NCBI GenBank assembly: GCA_024699855.1
Contig: JAMPIQ010000001.1
Coordinates: 930,001 to 994,000 of the forward strand
Direction: 5' to 3'
DNA from: Aphelenchoides besseyi
Taxonomy: Eukaryota; Nematoda; Chromadorea; Rhabditida; Aphelenchoididae
DNA length: 64,000 nucleotides
Below are positions 28,454 to 41,753 of this stretch, piece after piece. A model generated the notes under the pieces. That model did not search any database, was not told where the DNA came from, and saw nothing but the letters and a program-made list of their open reading frames with translations. The translations under genes were made by a program, and so were the position numbers. Within the stretch, counting starts at the first letter, position 1. Every line of letters starts with the position of its first letter.

Positions 28454-28525
28454 GCCCGTTTAGCTCAGTGGCAGAGCATCTGTCTTGTAAACAGAAGGTC
28501 GTCAGTCCGATCCTGACAGTGGGCA
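28454..28525 (+). tRNA. tRNA-Thr (anticodon TGT)
   Basis: A 72-nt cloverleaf. The acceptor stem pairs GCCCGTT with AGTGGGC (two G-U pairs) and has discriminator A. The A box is TAGCTCAGTGG, the anticodon stem TCTGT/ACAGA with loop CTTGTAA (anticodon TGT), and the T-arm CTGAC... reads GTCAG-TCCGATC-CTGAC. The T-loop is TCCGATC rather than TTCGANN, a mild departure. There is no intron. Confidence 0.92.
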
Positions 28526-29568
28526 ATTACTTTTTTGTCATGATCGATTATTTTTAGTGTACCATCAAAAAACCTTGAAAAGGCCGCAAATAATTCGACT
28601 TTTGGTTTAGCACAAAAACGAAGAAAACGCAAAACATTTGAGAAGCAGACGCTGAGAAGTGGCGGTTGGTCACATAGCCACTACCAGAAACCATCGTTGA
28701 ACTTCTAAAGTTGGTTGCCAGTTGAAATGCTGATGAGAATCGAAAGGAAACTTCGATTATTGAAGAATTGAAGCAATGAAAGTGCGAGTGATTTGTTTGT
28801 TGAAACTAATGGTGTTCAAATTGACTTTAAAATTTGCTTGAAAAACTTTTGGTTAACGAAAGAATGTTGAGAATTGACTCTTATAAGCTATAGAACAAGA
28901 TTCAAACCTTAAGTTGCTTGTCTTTTGTTTATTACAAAAACTTTACTTACAACAACCGGAAAATCTCGACCATTTGCAATGCGAAAAGATTGCTTGTTGT
29001 GCACGTTCGGAAGATTGTTTCTACACGACCCGTTTGGAACACACAAACAAGTTGAAAAAAGACGAGAGTAATCGAAAAACAACAATTTTGTTCGAACATA
29101 CAATATCTGATGGGAATCCCAATCGAGGAGTACGATTCGAATGCTTCAACTGGTCACATACAATCTACAGACTATGCTAACAAAAGCCTTTATGGAAGGA
29201 ATACAAACGCTGCGGATTGGTGAGATCGACCAATGGGTACAACGCAAGAATGATTATAGAAAACTGAATATGATCACGACACATTTGACGGACCGTAGGC
29301 GATTTGAATTAGCCGAATGATAGAGGGGATATGTTTCCAATTAATCGCCCACAGTCCGATCCAAAAGTACTTTTTAGGTTGATTCCTGGATTTAAAGATA
29401 AAAGATGAGAGTAATGGGCAGCACATTACATATAAAAATAAAGCAAAATACAATGGGATCTTTTTTAAGTTTTCATTTGGTGTTATAAGGAAAGTCGAGT
29501 GCAACGATTGATTTTGGAAACCCGTTTGATTTCTATGAAATGAAACCAAATACTGTTGGGTTGATGAC
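28526..29568 (+). other. Intergenic; possible gene remnants on the + strand
   Basis: Two protein-like pieces lie in different frames: 28914-29180 (QQPENLDHLQCEKIACCARSE..., Cys-rich) and 29176-29319 (from MLTKAFMEGIQTLRIGEIDQW to RFELAE and TGA). No proper donor/acceptor pair joins them, so this could be a small unrecognised gene, a decayed one or chance. The rest appears empty. Confidence 0.25.
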
Positions 29569-30522
29569 TTAGAATGCGGAGAAGAATGCACCACGACTCG
29601 CGTACAGATTACCGAACAGATTCTCTTGACGTGGTCGACGTGATGCGGTCGGTGCGGTACTGAGAAGTGAAAGCGATGCAACATGTCTCCAAGGGCTTCC
29701 GTTGCTCATTGAACTACGATATCGATGCGAATCGGCATTACTGAAATTCTTTGTTTATGAAAAGAACAACTTCTAGTTACGAACCCAACAGACAGACCGC
29801 GCCGTTTCGCGTATTCCATCGGTAAAGCAGCCGATTTAGCGCGTTCAGCTCGTGAATCATCATCGTTGCGGGCATTCACGTTGCTGAGCGCAGAGCGATA
29901 GGCAACTTGACGTCGAAGTTCGTTGGCATAAATATCCGGGACAAGCAAATCACAACCCTCGATTTGCACCATCATTACACTGTTATGACCTAAACACTAT
30001 CAATAACAACTCATACAAGATGATTGTTCAAACCTCGCAATTTGCGTTCGTATTCAACCATTTGCTTGAAGAATCCAACGTTCGGACGAATGATCGGTCT
30101 TGCTGCTTTGACATAATGATAAGCTTGAAGAAGGGTCATTCGTTCGTATTTTATCAAGTAACTGAAATTATAATACGTTTGACTTTAAGCTTACGATTCG
30201 CTTACACAATACATAACGACGCTGATCGTGAGACTCCCGCCATACAATGAACGAGAGTTCGACCACCACGCTCTCGAATAGCATTGATTTTGTCAGCTAC
30301 CATATCGAAATAGTGATCAAGATGTGCGTATGGATTGTCATCGATTCGAATCTTCAGGTAATCAATACCGGGCATATAAGCCGATGGTTCTTCATTGGTC
30401 ACATTGATGACACAAGTGATCTTCTTCTCCTTCAATCTGTCCGGCCTCAACACTCCAGCGCCGGACAAGTAGAGATGTCCATTGATTTCGCTAATCTGTC
30501 CGAACAACCCAACACGAGACAT
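29569..30522 (-). CDS. Atypical dual-specificity protein phosphatase (DUSP14/18/21 type)
   Basis: This is a cysteine-dependent phosphatase expected to act on phosphotyrosine and phosphothreonine/serine of signalling proteins, possibly MAP kinases. The minus-strand exons join to about 240 residues. The domain begins MSRVGLFGQISEINGHLYLSG and includes ITCVINVTNEEPS and the general-acid Asp region RIDDNPYAHL. The active-site P-loop is VHCMAGVSRSAS (HCxxGxSRS, nucleophile Cys and Arg present), followed by YLIKYERMTLLQAYHYVK and RPIIRPNVGFFKQMVEYE. There is no CDC25-like or kinase-docking domain, hence 'atypical'. A tail of about 100 residues after the catalytic core, partly rich in Ser and Arg (RRPRQENLFGNLY...), ends at TAA read from 29569-29571. 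The tail needs an intron with a weak GTTCGT donor, so the last exon is less certain. Confidence 0.88.
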
Positions 30523-33500
30523 TGTGCTTTAACGAAATTCAACGACTAATGAGCAAAAGTTTGTGCTATGACTTCTAAGATCGCAGCGAAATGCGGGAAA
30601 TTCAAAGTCTAAAACGAAGATTATAAGTCAAATTGAACTACAGAAAGAAATACGCTCGAAACATATCGAATAACAAACTAGAGAGTATTGAAAAAGGTTA
30701 TCAATTTCGAAAGGAGAAAGTTTTTGAAGATGTGCGAAACGTCAGTCATCGATTTCATTTGGTCGTAAACTAATTCGGTGCAATTCGATTAGCGCTTCGA
30801 GCATTGGCTTCGGAACGGCACACCTTGTGGAGTTGTTTTGATGAAATCGCGTGCGAATTCGCTTCATTGGCTATGAATGAAAGTAGCAGACGGTCAACTT
30901 TTCCGTGGACTTCGACCATTAGAAACCAAAGCCACGTAGTTGCACAGAAATTTCTAACTGTTTTGTGGTTCCGAGTGACAACCGGAACCTTCGCGCCGTT
31001 CATTGTCCCCGGAGGATTGAAGGTCCGAAAACAGCGGTGTATGTCACGTGATTGTGATGGTTGTCAAAATTTTTGACGAATTCGAGCTCCCCAAGTCGTG
31101 TATTCAATTGATGAAAGAATCAAACGTGTGGACGAGTCAATTTCAAATGCAACGAAATTGGTTGATTGATGCGTGGACGAAAACAAACAACTTTACACCG
31201 ACGACCGTTTACGATCTTTAACTTTCGAGTTGATCGTCAAATACCATAGAAGTGAGAATGTGGTACTTGGAAGCTCACGAATCTTTTCAACGTTTGCGGC
31301 AATTTGAACAGCTGGAAACCCACGGCCGAATTCGACTTCTAATCGTCCCTATTTCAGTTGGTCGACCTTATCAATAGAATCGGAAGTTAATGGCCGTGAA
31401 GAACCGCGAGTACTCACAGACAGAAAGTTTGCCAAAATAAAGAAGCCGGAAGTTATGGGAACTAATGAACAGCAATCTTTTCATGTGCAAAACGCGAAAT
31501 TGAATGCCGAACGATTCTAAAAAATCGCACTCTCACTGTGACCGTTAACTTTCGGAACACTCCAAACGAAATTTACAACACACGACAAACGCATTTCGTT
31601 TCGAATGTTAAATGAACGTGAACAAATCGAGAATGCGCGAACGAACTTTGAAGTCGTTTTCATTGACAACCGAACCAGTACAATTAAAACGACTCCAATC
31701 GGAGCACAACAGAGATGATCCCTCGGCTTTCAACAGCTTCCCAATATGCAACCTTGTTCTTCAAAGATCACCACAATAAGCTGCTCATAATTTCGAATTG
31801 CGCAATTCGACGTTCATTGTCCGCACTATGTGAGCGTTGAAGTGACCATTCAGAATAGCGACGAGCATTCTAAAGTGCTAAAGCGCGCAATCTATTGAGG
31901 ACGTGGAACAGACGAAGCGCTACACGTTAATTACTTCGCCCAGTGGTCGGTTGTTTTGCAACCTCAGACGCAAATTCTTAAAGAGCGCTTGTGGTGCTGT
32001 GGATTGGCCAAAATGTGTGGACGAAAAAGAATTCTCTCACAAACCTCTGAACTTTGTTTCCACGCGATCAACATCCGACCATCTGCGAACGTTTTGGACG
32101 AACATGAAATTTGAGACATTTAGTTTGACGGAACATCTTGTCGCTGATCGAGCGCATGTCAACATTTTTCAAAGTTTGCAACACCCAACTTTCGTATCAT
32201 AACGCTGTGGTAGTTGCAAAAACATCCGCCGGGTCTCAAGATTTCAAAGTTGATTGCGCACGTTCATGTCGTCGTTAATCAAAAGAAATGTCAGACGGGA
32301 ATCAAACAAACAACCACAGGGGCTTATGTTTCTTTTACACTAATGGACACGAGCCGAAATGGCCGCAACGTTCGTTTCTCCGCCAAGTTGACGATTCGTG
32401 GATTCGCAAACAACGAACTTCCGCTTTAAACATTCCCGATTTAAACGCGGCAATTTGGAAACTGCGAATTCGGAACCCGAGAACGGAAACGTTCGAATCG
32501 AGTGAAAAACGCGTGTATTCACTGAATTGAAGTTCCAAATCTGCCCGTCGCAGAATGATGCGCCAAATGCGAAAATCCGGAGCGTCCTCTCGGAGTAAAT
32601 GACGACTACGGAGCTTGAAAGGCCAACGAGAATCTCGAACGTCTTTTGACGTCCGAATGTGTTGTTCGTGTTCACAAAAACCTTCGAAATGACTCAAAAG
32701 TTTCAAACAAAATGTCACGGATTCGAAGCAAAAAGGAATGTTTGGCAAATCTCTCGACTTGAAGATATTTTCAGTGAGAATTAAACTCCTGTTCTCACGA
32801 CCTCAATCAGATGTCCATCAGAGTGATAAAGTTCAAAACGAAAAACAGGCGTCCAAAACGATTAGCTCTCGGCAAATTGTTCCCAATAGATAGCCTTTCG
32901 CAGATAATTGAGCGTGTTGGCCCGAGATTATGTAATGACTCTCTTCCGACAGTCAATTATCAAAACATCTGGGATTATTTCTTGTCGCGCTAATCGCTTA
33001 GTCGATTAACTTTGACGTCTGAATGCGGAAATCTATTCCCGCTTCAACAATGGGATCAAAGAAACTCCCGGGTAATTTGTTGCAAAAAAGACTGCGGACT
33101 CAGTAAGCGAAAGCTCACATATGATAATTCAAGTGGAAACTGCAAACGTAAATACGACATCATCGTCCGTCTTTTCACATTTCCCCCCTTCTCGCACAAT
33201 ACGAGCGCCCAACCAACTGAGCTACGGAGACACCACTGGGCGAGCGTCTAGTTTTGTGCGAAGTAGTGAAAAGATTGCAATCGAGAACCGAGTGGTTGCA
33301 ATGGAAACTACAGAAGTCAAACGACTATTCGCAGCGATTCAAATTCCATTCGATGAACGTAAATGTAACGCAAATTGAAAGAAAATCGGAAGTTTTGCAG
33401 CGGCGACCTTCGAGCACGAAAGCTCTGGTGCCGCAAATTCTTTTACCATCGGGACTGCTGTAAATTTTATTACTCAGTTGTTTAAAAGACCCGATGATGC

Positions 33501-36500
33501 GGAAGTTCAGAACAAGACCCAAAACCCTGCGGCTGGGGATCGTGTGGACGATTACAGAGCCTTTTAATAAGTGAAGCGGACTGAGCCCTCGGACAGACGT
33601 TTTTTGACGTTCAACGCAAAAACACGACTTGCAAGGTTTTGGGTGTGAAAACCCGTTGCGAAGATCCTTTTTTGATGTGCCGGAGAATGAGTCAGCTGGA
33701 CGACCTTTGGGTTGAAATCAAAAAACAATCGCAGGTGTCACGTTGTTTCGAAAAAAAAGCTTCAAGTTTCCATTTCTGACCAGAACTATATACGTCATTC
33801 TCTTAATTGGTGTACTTCTTCAGTTTCCGTTTTGAACACAACGCGCAATTAGACTCCAAAAGCACTTGCAATCGGATTCCCATTGGAGTCGTTCACGCAA
33901 AAGCTCCTCGAAACAATCAACGGCAAATGACTCTAATACGAAAAAGTGCAAACTGAACAACAGAATCATTGACGTTCGAAAAAACTCATCAATGTGATTC
34001 AAACGGAAGTTGTTGGTGGCGCAACGCGATCGGAATTCGATCCGGAAACAAGTTGGAACGGTGGTTGTTAGTCGCTTGTTTGCTCATCAATCTTCAACGT
34101 TCCGGCCACCGTATTTGCTCAAAATTTCAAAAGGAAAAAACCGCGTGACGAGAGCAATAAAAATCGCAATAACGTTCGCGTCGGGAGTGTTTACTTTTGT
34201 TTGAGGGGACTTCGAAAGAAATTTTAATTTCGTCGAATGTTGGAATCGTTGCGCAATCGGACACAATTCCACGAAATTAGAAACAGAAAACTTCAACCCG
34301 AAGTTCCCGTCCGCATGATCGAGAAATCGGACGCGTCATCGTCTTCGCTCGTCTTATCGGCCCCCAACGATTGTACGAAAACGAACCGCTCGTTCACGTT
34401 TTCGTGTTTGCGAGAGTGCAATAGAGCGAGTGATAAGTACATTAGTCATTAATCCCCGGCGTATTGTGCTTTGAAATGAGGCGAACAAACAAAAGGGAAC
34501 AGTCGAAAAGAACAAACAGTCGAATGGCCACGATGCTACACGCCGCTAAGCGAACGGTCAAGTGGATCAGTTGAATGGCCAAGTGGTCAAATCGAAGTCA
34601 ATTCAACTTTTTCGAACAAGCTGGAAAACAAAAGAATAACCACGCGTACCATCCGAAAAAGCGAATCGAGCTCATTGAACGGTGATTCACGACTCGAAAA
34701 ACTGTGGAACAATCTGCGCATACTTCCGACTGTCAGTAAGCGATTACTTTCGAGCGGTCGGATGTTCCAGCTGAGCGCCCGTTTTAAACCACAAAGGAGA
34801 CGATGAGAACTTTCCTACTTGTCTATCATTCAATTCGTTCGTGCATGGGAGTTCGCTTGGTCTTCAAAACTCTGCACACTAACCATTCCATTGTTCATGT
34901 GCAGGAACGTCCATGGAAACCATAAAACTACGTAGTGTCCCAATTCTTCCCGGATGTCTCATTCATCGTAAAGTGACCTTTCAAGTAAACGCTTTTCAAA
35001 TTCATAAACCGCATTTGGGTCGCTTGGCAAAAATTTTGAGGCGCAAACAACAAACGTTGTATTGACCAAAAATGGAAGAAGAGAAGACGAGTGCAGACGA
35101 AAAAGCGGCGTATTGTTTCAGTTTTCAACTTCAATAAACAATTCTCGTCGCCACCTCTGAATTATCGTCTTTGTGGAGAATCCGAACATTACGAATGAGA
35201 CCGCTAAGAATTCGAATCAGTTAAGTGGAAAAGCGGATTCACACAAAGTCGTGTCTTACGTATTTCGTATTTCCAGTTTGCGATTAGAACACCGGTGTCC
35301 TCTGGTTGTTTACGAAATCGAAAGGTTCAGAGATGCCAACAGAAATCCGCGTTTGTTATTTCTAGCTCTTGGAAGCACGTGTCGCTAAGACAGTGTGCTC
35401 AAATCAATCGGACACGACTCTACGTAGGAGAGAAGGAAGATAATCCAAATCCCATATCCGCTTGTGGGGCCTTCGAAACAACACTACACAACTAATATTC
35501 CTTTGGAAGACCCGACTGTGTCAACGTACTTCGAAGACGGAAGGTTATTTCAGTTTGCAATGAATTCGAAAAGTCAAAGGGTCTTCTCACAGTGTTCATT
35601 ACGATTCCTACACTCGACTTAACGGCGGGAATGTACGAAAAACCGTTCAGTTTCACGCATGAACGGTTTGTGTAAACAAAAAAACATCTCCAAATTCTCG
35701 ACGTCTGATAATTAAACACGCGTTTTCTAATCGAATTGCAATTTTCAAGCCTCGGGTCAAACCACATGTTCCAATCAGTCGGAAGTTCGCTCAAAAAGCA
35801 AAGAATTGTTCAAACGGTTAAACCCGAGAATCCAAATGAAAACTCCAATTTGAACTTCACCGTCAATTTTGTTAATTAACCCGGAGCTTTTCAACAAAAA
35901 TCGTCGCACCATTTTGTAAGACAGGAGAATTCAATGCCACGAACAGGTCCTTTTAATCCATTGATTTGTAAGAGATGGTTTTGTTGTTCATCGACCGCAA
36001 TTATTGTCGAAAATAAACGACTTGGCCTTGACGTTTCAGTTCCCGTCTATTCACACAAACAATTTCAAATCGCAGAGCCGTCAAGTGGAAGTGAAAGTCG
36101 AATAGTCGCGGAAAACAATTGAACTCTGTGATCTGAACATTTTCATACTCTCGACCCTCTCCATGAACTAATCCCGATTAAATTGTCAACTCGAACTGAC
36201 CATCTGTCAAATACCGAGCTCTAAGATCCTTCAGTCTAAATCATCAAAATCAACCTTTGAATTCATAGGACTAAAAATCAAAAGTCCCAATTTTTTGCCC
36301 ATCGAATTCGTTAATGGCTCTCGGGAGCAATTGAAACACCGAACTTGGCCACTTTCACGTCGATGTCCGTTGAGAGTCATAAATCGAGAACGAGCGCCAA
36401 GATTCACGTTGCCCATTCGAGGTCTTTGGTGTGAAGTGGTGCAACACGCAAAGACGAATACCATACGGTCGACGACGTTTCACGTAAAATCGCAAGAACT

Positions 36501-37934
36501 GAATTTGCATTCTTGATTCAAAACAAGAAGAGTACAATGCGAAGTTTACAAGTGAAAACAATTTCATGATTCCGTCGACGGTAACACGATTTCAAAACGG
36601 CAATTCAATTTGCTCTTTCGACATTTCGTTCGCTTGTTACTCTCGCAGACGGTGGAGCGTCAAAATATCAGAAACTGTGGCTCCTTCAAACGTGCAAATT
36701 TGGTCGTTGAGAAAAAAGGGCGGACATTTAATCTGATTTACTTGAAACGCACATTCTTTCGAAAAGTCATGTCCATAAGCTCAACAAATGATATCAAGGA
36801 GTCTCAAATGCTTTCTTTACGAAGCTTCTGAGAACGATGTGGATGATGGTTTTGAGTCCCTTCAAATCTCCGAGAGCTCATTCAAAGATCACCAGACGAG
36901 TTAACAGGTGTTCTGCTTGTTCATTTCGACTACCCACTCGTTGAGGGCCAATGAACTTGAGTGCAAGTGCACTCAACGACACGTGATCTCGAATCAGTAC
37001 TTATGGCTGGAAGAGTGTCAATGAAACGTGATCAATCACAGTTGCTAGAAACCCATACGCCGTAGATGAAGCAAAACATAAATTATTTTTAGACACCATC
37101 GATCGACACGGAAGTTTAAAGTGCTTACCCCCAATTTTACAGTCAGACGACAAATGAACTTGCGTTCTCGATTTGTTTAAAAAGGAATTTAACGTGTAAA
37201 CAATGAAATCTATTCATAGAAACTTTACAACGAATACCAGATATATTCCAGTCAATGAAAACACTCGAGAAACAGGATTACGAGCTCATATTCCTTGGTC
37301 ATTCCAACCAGAGAAAGCAGCGACTTGTCCACACGATTTTGACCATTTAACAAAAACATTTTTGCCACCCTTTCGTTCCTCAAAAAAAGTAGGCGGAAAT
37401 CTCGACTGCCTCCCTCGAGACCAAAAAGTCTCCAACAACTCGGCAGTCAATATGAAATTAGAGAAAATTGAGTGTATCGGAGACATGTGCTCTTTTAAAT
37501 TGTCCAAAAACTTCAGAAACATTCCATAAGATTGTAGGGCAAAAACTGTAAGGCCTGAATATTCTTTGATGTTGAAATCGAACTTAAACGAATTCGAGAT
37601 CCTAACGTCTTTTCGTGCGGGTGTTCGATTTCAAACACTTCACACCATTCGCCTTGCTCACGACTTTTATGTCTGGAAGCATCAATTTTGTTTGCACTGT
37701 CATCTAAAATTCTCAATTGCCTCTAAATTTGACAACATAAACTGGCAGTTTATGGAAGGTCTTCCGATCATTTAAAGGAGTTTATTAAATGAGATCATAC
37801 TAATAAAATACACGAAGGTCATGTGAGGTAGATCTTTCGAAGCATACAAACAATCTGCAGAACCAAAAGCCTATGGTCGACGTTGTTTGTATCGTAGATC
37901 TTCATGAGTAATGGCAAATTGAAACACGTAGGCT
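30523..37934. other. 7.4 kb gene-poor block
   Basis: No ORF here has a recognisable domain, and no chain of short-intron exons can be built on either strand, in sharp contrast to the rest of the window. The sequence is rich in TTCG/CGAA words and looks like the large ARID1 introns. One tRNA relic sits at 33188-33231. It lies upstream of the phosphatase gene and downstream of the MED24-like gene, both on the minus strand, so it could be regulatory DNA, a very long 5' region, or a site of non-coding transcripts. Confidence 0.5.
33188..33231 (-). pseudogene. tRNA-like relic (5' half)
   Basis: On the minus strand, GTCTCCG-TAGCTCAGTTGG carries an A-box-like D-arm (GCTC paired with GGGC) followed by an anticodon-stem-like GCTCG/CGAG hairpin with loop TATTGTG. 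Position 33 would be A instead of U, and no T-arm or matching 3' acceptor strand follows. I read it as a truncated or decayed tRNA copy. Confidence 0.4.
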
Positions 37935-40900
37935 CTAAACGTACAAGAGCAAACATCTAAAGTTTTTAGGTACGAATTGCTCAAGAACTTCACTAACCAT
38001 TTCATCGGGTATCAACTCGATCAGTCGTTGACGATATCCACCCGCAGGTGACATTGCTAATTCAAGCATGAACGAACAAATGAAAGCAACTTTTGCTCTG
38101 ACAAGCGACGGTTTAACTTCTTTGAAGAACCAATGAAACACGCGTTGAATCGTTTTGTTCACAGTGTCATTCTGATCGGAATGTGTAGACATATTCATGT
38201 CGGGCGGACTGTTGGTTGCGGATGGTGCCGAAAGAAGTGAATTGTCGGTCGAATTCACAGAACTCAGATCGTTCAAATTCAATTCACTGTTGCTTTTGCG
38301 TTTTCGTGTTTGTTCACGTCGCCATTCGAGGAATCGACGACGCTTGTCTCGACGACGATCTTCGGCCCAATACAAGATGAGAAGAACGCGAACGAGCATA
38401 CGTGCCAAAACCCATGTGTGATTGAAGCCGGTGTTGAGTCGATTAAAAACCGTATCCTCGATGATCATATGCGAAATGGTGATCAAACAAACAACCGCTT
38501 TTGTTGTGGCGACAGCAATGCAAAGTTCGGCAGCCGGTTCCAATTCATCGGCATTGTTTTGTTTGACCATTTGCATAAACCAACACTTAACATTAGGATT
38601 TGATTTGTTTTTACACAGATAAGTACTTACTTTTATCCATTCAGAATGCTGCATATGTTTAGTCATGCGTTCAATGTAAAGCACAACATCAGGACTTGCC
38701 CATCCCTGTTGAGTTGCGTAGAGAAAAGCGGATTTCAACATTTTCATATTCGGCACTTCAGTCGGATCCAAACACGCCAAATCTCGACGTGCGATATTCT
38801 GAAGCCACGTGTAAGTCGTTTCTTGTGCTCTTGGTCCATTAACAATCCTATCCAACGTCGGCAACACCATTTTGATTGTAAACTTCCATCTAAATCGTCG
38901 AATTAAAAAAAACCAATTTTTGATTTCAACCGTTTGTTTTGTCGTTGTGCTTGAAGGTCCGAATCGGCAACTGCTGAATCCAATTTCTCGATATTCTTTC
39001 GACTAACATCTCTTAAGGCTTGTGCCAATTGCTGTACATGTTCACTAAGCGGAACAGTTTCCAGCCATTGACACAAACATAAAAACATGCTTGAGACTCC
39101 ACCAAAAGTTAATAAGATATTCTGCAAAGAAATTAGTTAATTCGCAAAGAAATTTCTACCTTAATTGTATCCTCGTCTATTTTGTTTCCGTCTGGTCCAC
39201 CGATGTCTTCAAGCAGAGCTTCGCCGATTGCCGGCGCATGTGCAATAAGATGTTCGAAATCCCACGAATCATTCCAGAATGCTTGTCCCAACTTTAAACG
39301 TGCAAAATGCGTCATGAACGTGCTTTGTTTGATCTCTTCGTTCACAGGCAAAACTTTTTTTAGATCCAAACAATCGTTGTACTTCTCGGACCACCGAAAG
39401 AATGTCGATTTAGTCAAACCGTCAGTCATTTCTTCCAAACGCTAAAAACAAATGTTTCAACGATTTCAAATCAACAACTCACCAGATCGTAGAAAATCTG
39501 ACGAATACGCGTGAGGATAATGAACGTCGAATCGAAACATTGAATACGTTCGAGTTTATCATCAGACGCATGCTCGAGACTTGCAGCCAAACTAAAATTC
39601 GTAATGGTTATGGAACAAGAATAGAGATCTACTTTGATAGTCGTGATGCTAATCCACAGATCTTATTGTCAGCACACAAACAACCCAAAACCAAATCAAC
39701 AAGTTCAACATCAGCGTAATCCACCAATTCAACAGCGAGCATGTCAATAGATTCGGGGTTTAATCGTATCTTTTTAACCACCGACTCAGCTTTCAAGAAT
39801 GATCGGTACCGGGATCGTGGATGGCATGCATTGTCCATGATATTGCCGGATGGAAACGGAGAGACGTAGTCGTTGTACTCCTTCTGAAGCTTTTCATATT
39901 CTTTGATATTGCTCACTCTGAAATCAAACGCGTATAAATCTTTATGATCAAGCCGACTTACCGTATGCTCATTAAATTGGCATATTGTTCTTCACCAAGA
40001 AACTCGGCAATCTTATTGCCTTCCAATACCGCTGCAAACGTATTTTCCATTTGTCTCTTATCAAGAGCATTCAACAAAGCGGAGTTCGAAGCCAGTTTTG
40101 TAAGTGCCTGATGCAGTTGTTCAACCGTGCATTGATTGGATTCAACCATTAGTTCGGCAATCTGACACACTCGTTTGTACATGAACACTTCGGCCAATTG
40201 CCGTCGTTCCGGTGGAAGTGAACCATTTCCTTCCAACAATCCGAGGAACGCACCACGGAATAGATCGACAAGAATTTGTGTTCGATTCATCAGCATTATT
40301 TCGCCAATATTGATTAAAGCATCGGCAATCTCTTCGTTCGTGTGTATGACTCGAAACGACGCGTACACCGAAACTAACGTTAATATAGTGGGTCGTGGCT
40401 AAAGGAGTGATATTTCGTTATAAACGAGCGTCATAATCAACCTGTGAAGTTCCAAAGCGGTAGGTTTCAACATGATTAACTGGGAAATTTGGTTTTGTTG
40501 GAAGACTAAAGCAAAAGTTTATTCGATGATAGGTTCTTAGATTTCACCTTTCGATAAGCGCTGGTAGACTTTCGACACTCTCTCGTATGTCTCGACTGAT
40601 CTGCAAACTTTTGCTCATTTCTTGCATTTTGCGCACAACTTCACGAGTTTGCTCAGTTAATTTCGTGAAAAACTCTAAAACATTTTTTGCATCAAAGTTA
40701 AGTCAGTATGCTACCTGGGGCCAAAAAGTTCGTGTAGTACATAACATACTTGGCAGTGTGATCTTCCGAAAAGAAAATCACATGCTCAACCAACGGTTTG
40801 GCAAGAAAAACCGCTTGTTCACGTTTAGTCTCAAAGATTTTCGTCAACAAATTGCAAAGCCAACGAAGTGCCGAAACGTAAATGTCGCAGAATTGATGAA

Positions 40901-41433
40901 GAGACTTGTCATCTCGAAAGTCACAACTTAAAATTTACTTTTAAGAACAATTAGAAGCTAACTCACTCAATCACTCTCAGCAGATCACCAACTTTTGTTA
41001 CGAAACTCAACGCACAATTCGGTTTGTTTAGATCGCAGAAGGACGTGAGAGCGAGAACGTAAAATTTGCTATCGAAATGCTAAAGAATCCAATTTTCACC
41101 CAAAATATGTGAACATACTTTACATTCCAAAAGGGCATCTAAATATGGAAACAATAGAAGATTGCACTGGTTGTTTGCACATCCCAATTCAATCAATGAT
41201 TGAACAGTAATTTCCGGTTTTAGATCGATCGCAATGTACGCTCCATTTTGCAGGTTGTTAAGCTTTGCTATAAATTGAGACGGATCAACGCGCGAACAAA
41301 AACAATTGAAGATCAACCGTCGAAGTGGGCCCAATGGTTCGGCAAGAAACTCATCAGTCGAAGACGAGTTGGATGATCGAGTGGGTGATGGATGTGCTTC
41401 CAACTGATTAGTTTGTAACGTTTCGACGTCCAT
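37935..41433 (-). CDS. MED24: Probable Mediator complex subunit 24 (MED24, LIN-25 type)
   Basis: MED24 is a tail-module subunit of Mediator, linking transcription factors to RNA polymerase II. More than ten minus-strand exons give roughly 950 residues of mostly helical, repeat-like sequence without membrane segments. Points of similarity to MED24 as I recall it, in matching order, are the N-terminal SRVDPSQFIAKLNNL, LVDLFRGAFLGLLEGNG, TKSTFFRWSEKYNDCLDLKK, GQAFWNDSWDFEHLI, WASPDVVLYIERMTKHM, and a basic/Ser-rich RRRDKRRRFLEWRR followed by FHWFFKEVKPSLV near the C-terminus. These are family-level resemblances, not strong motifs. Start is MDVETLQTNQ at 41433 and the stop is TAG read from 37935-37937. 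Neighbouring transcription genes (ARID1, RPB2) are suggestive only. Another large helical scaffold protein cannot be excluded. Confidence 0.5.
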
Positions 41434-41753
41434 TTTTAACTGAACTACTTAACTAAGTACAAAATAAAGTATACTCAATCTGCAATTAAACGTCGGTCAG
41501 TAAAACAACGACGATCACACTGCGTGCCAAAACGTAACGCTGAGACGCAACGCCAAAATTTTGTGGAAGCGAGCGAAGCGCAAAAAAGTTGCTTCTATCC
41601 AATTGCTAAATATCCCGCTGCACACCGGGCAGACGACAGCTAAAGCCGGCGTTAGCTTTTCGCTTTGAAAATGCGCGCCAATTCAAACGAGATTTTTTTG
41701 GTCCGCTTGGAAGCGTCTTTTTTGTTTTGACAACAATTTATTTTATCGTTTAT
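41434..41753. promoter_or_regulatory. Promoter region of the MED24-like gene
   Basis: This is 320 bp upstream of the MED24-like ATG. It contains a CG-rich patch with AAATGCGCGCCAA at about 41669, which resembles an E2F-type site, and GCCGGC palindromes. It also holds the 3' flank of the intronless gene downstream on the same strand. Confidence 0.3.

Noticed and set aside
30523..37934. piRNA cluster marked by repeated CTGTTTCA-type upstream motifs
   Set aside because: By eye I found only scattered partial matches, not the dense repeated motif expected.
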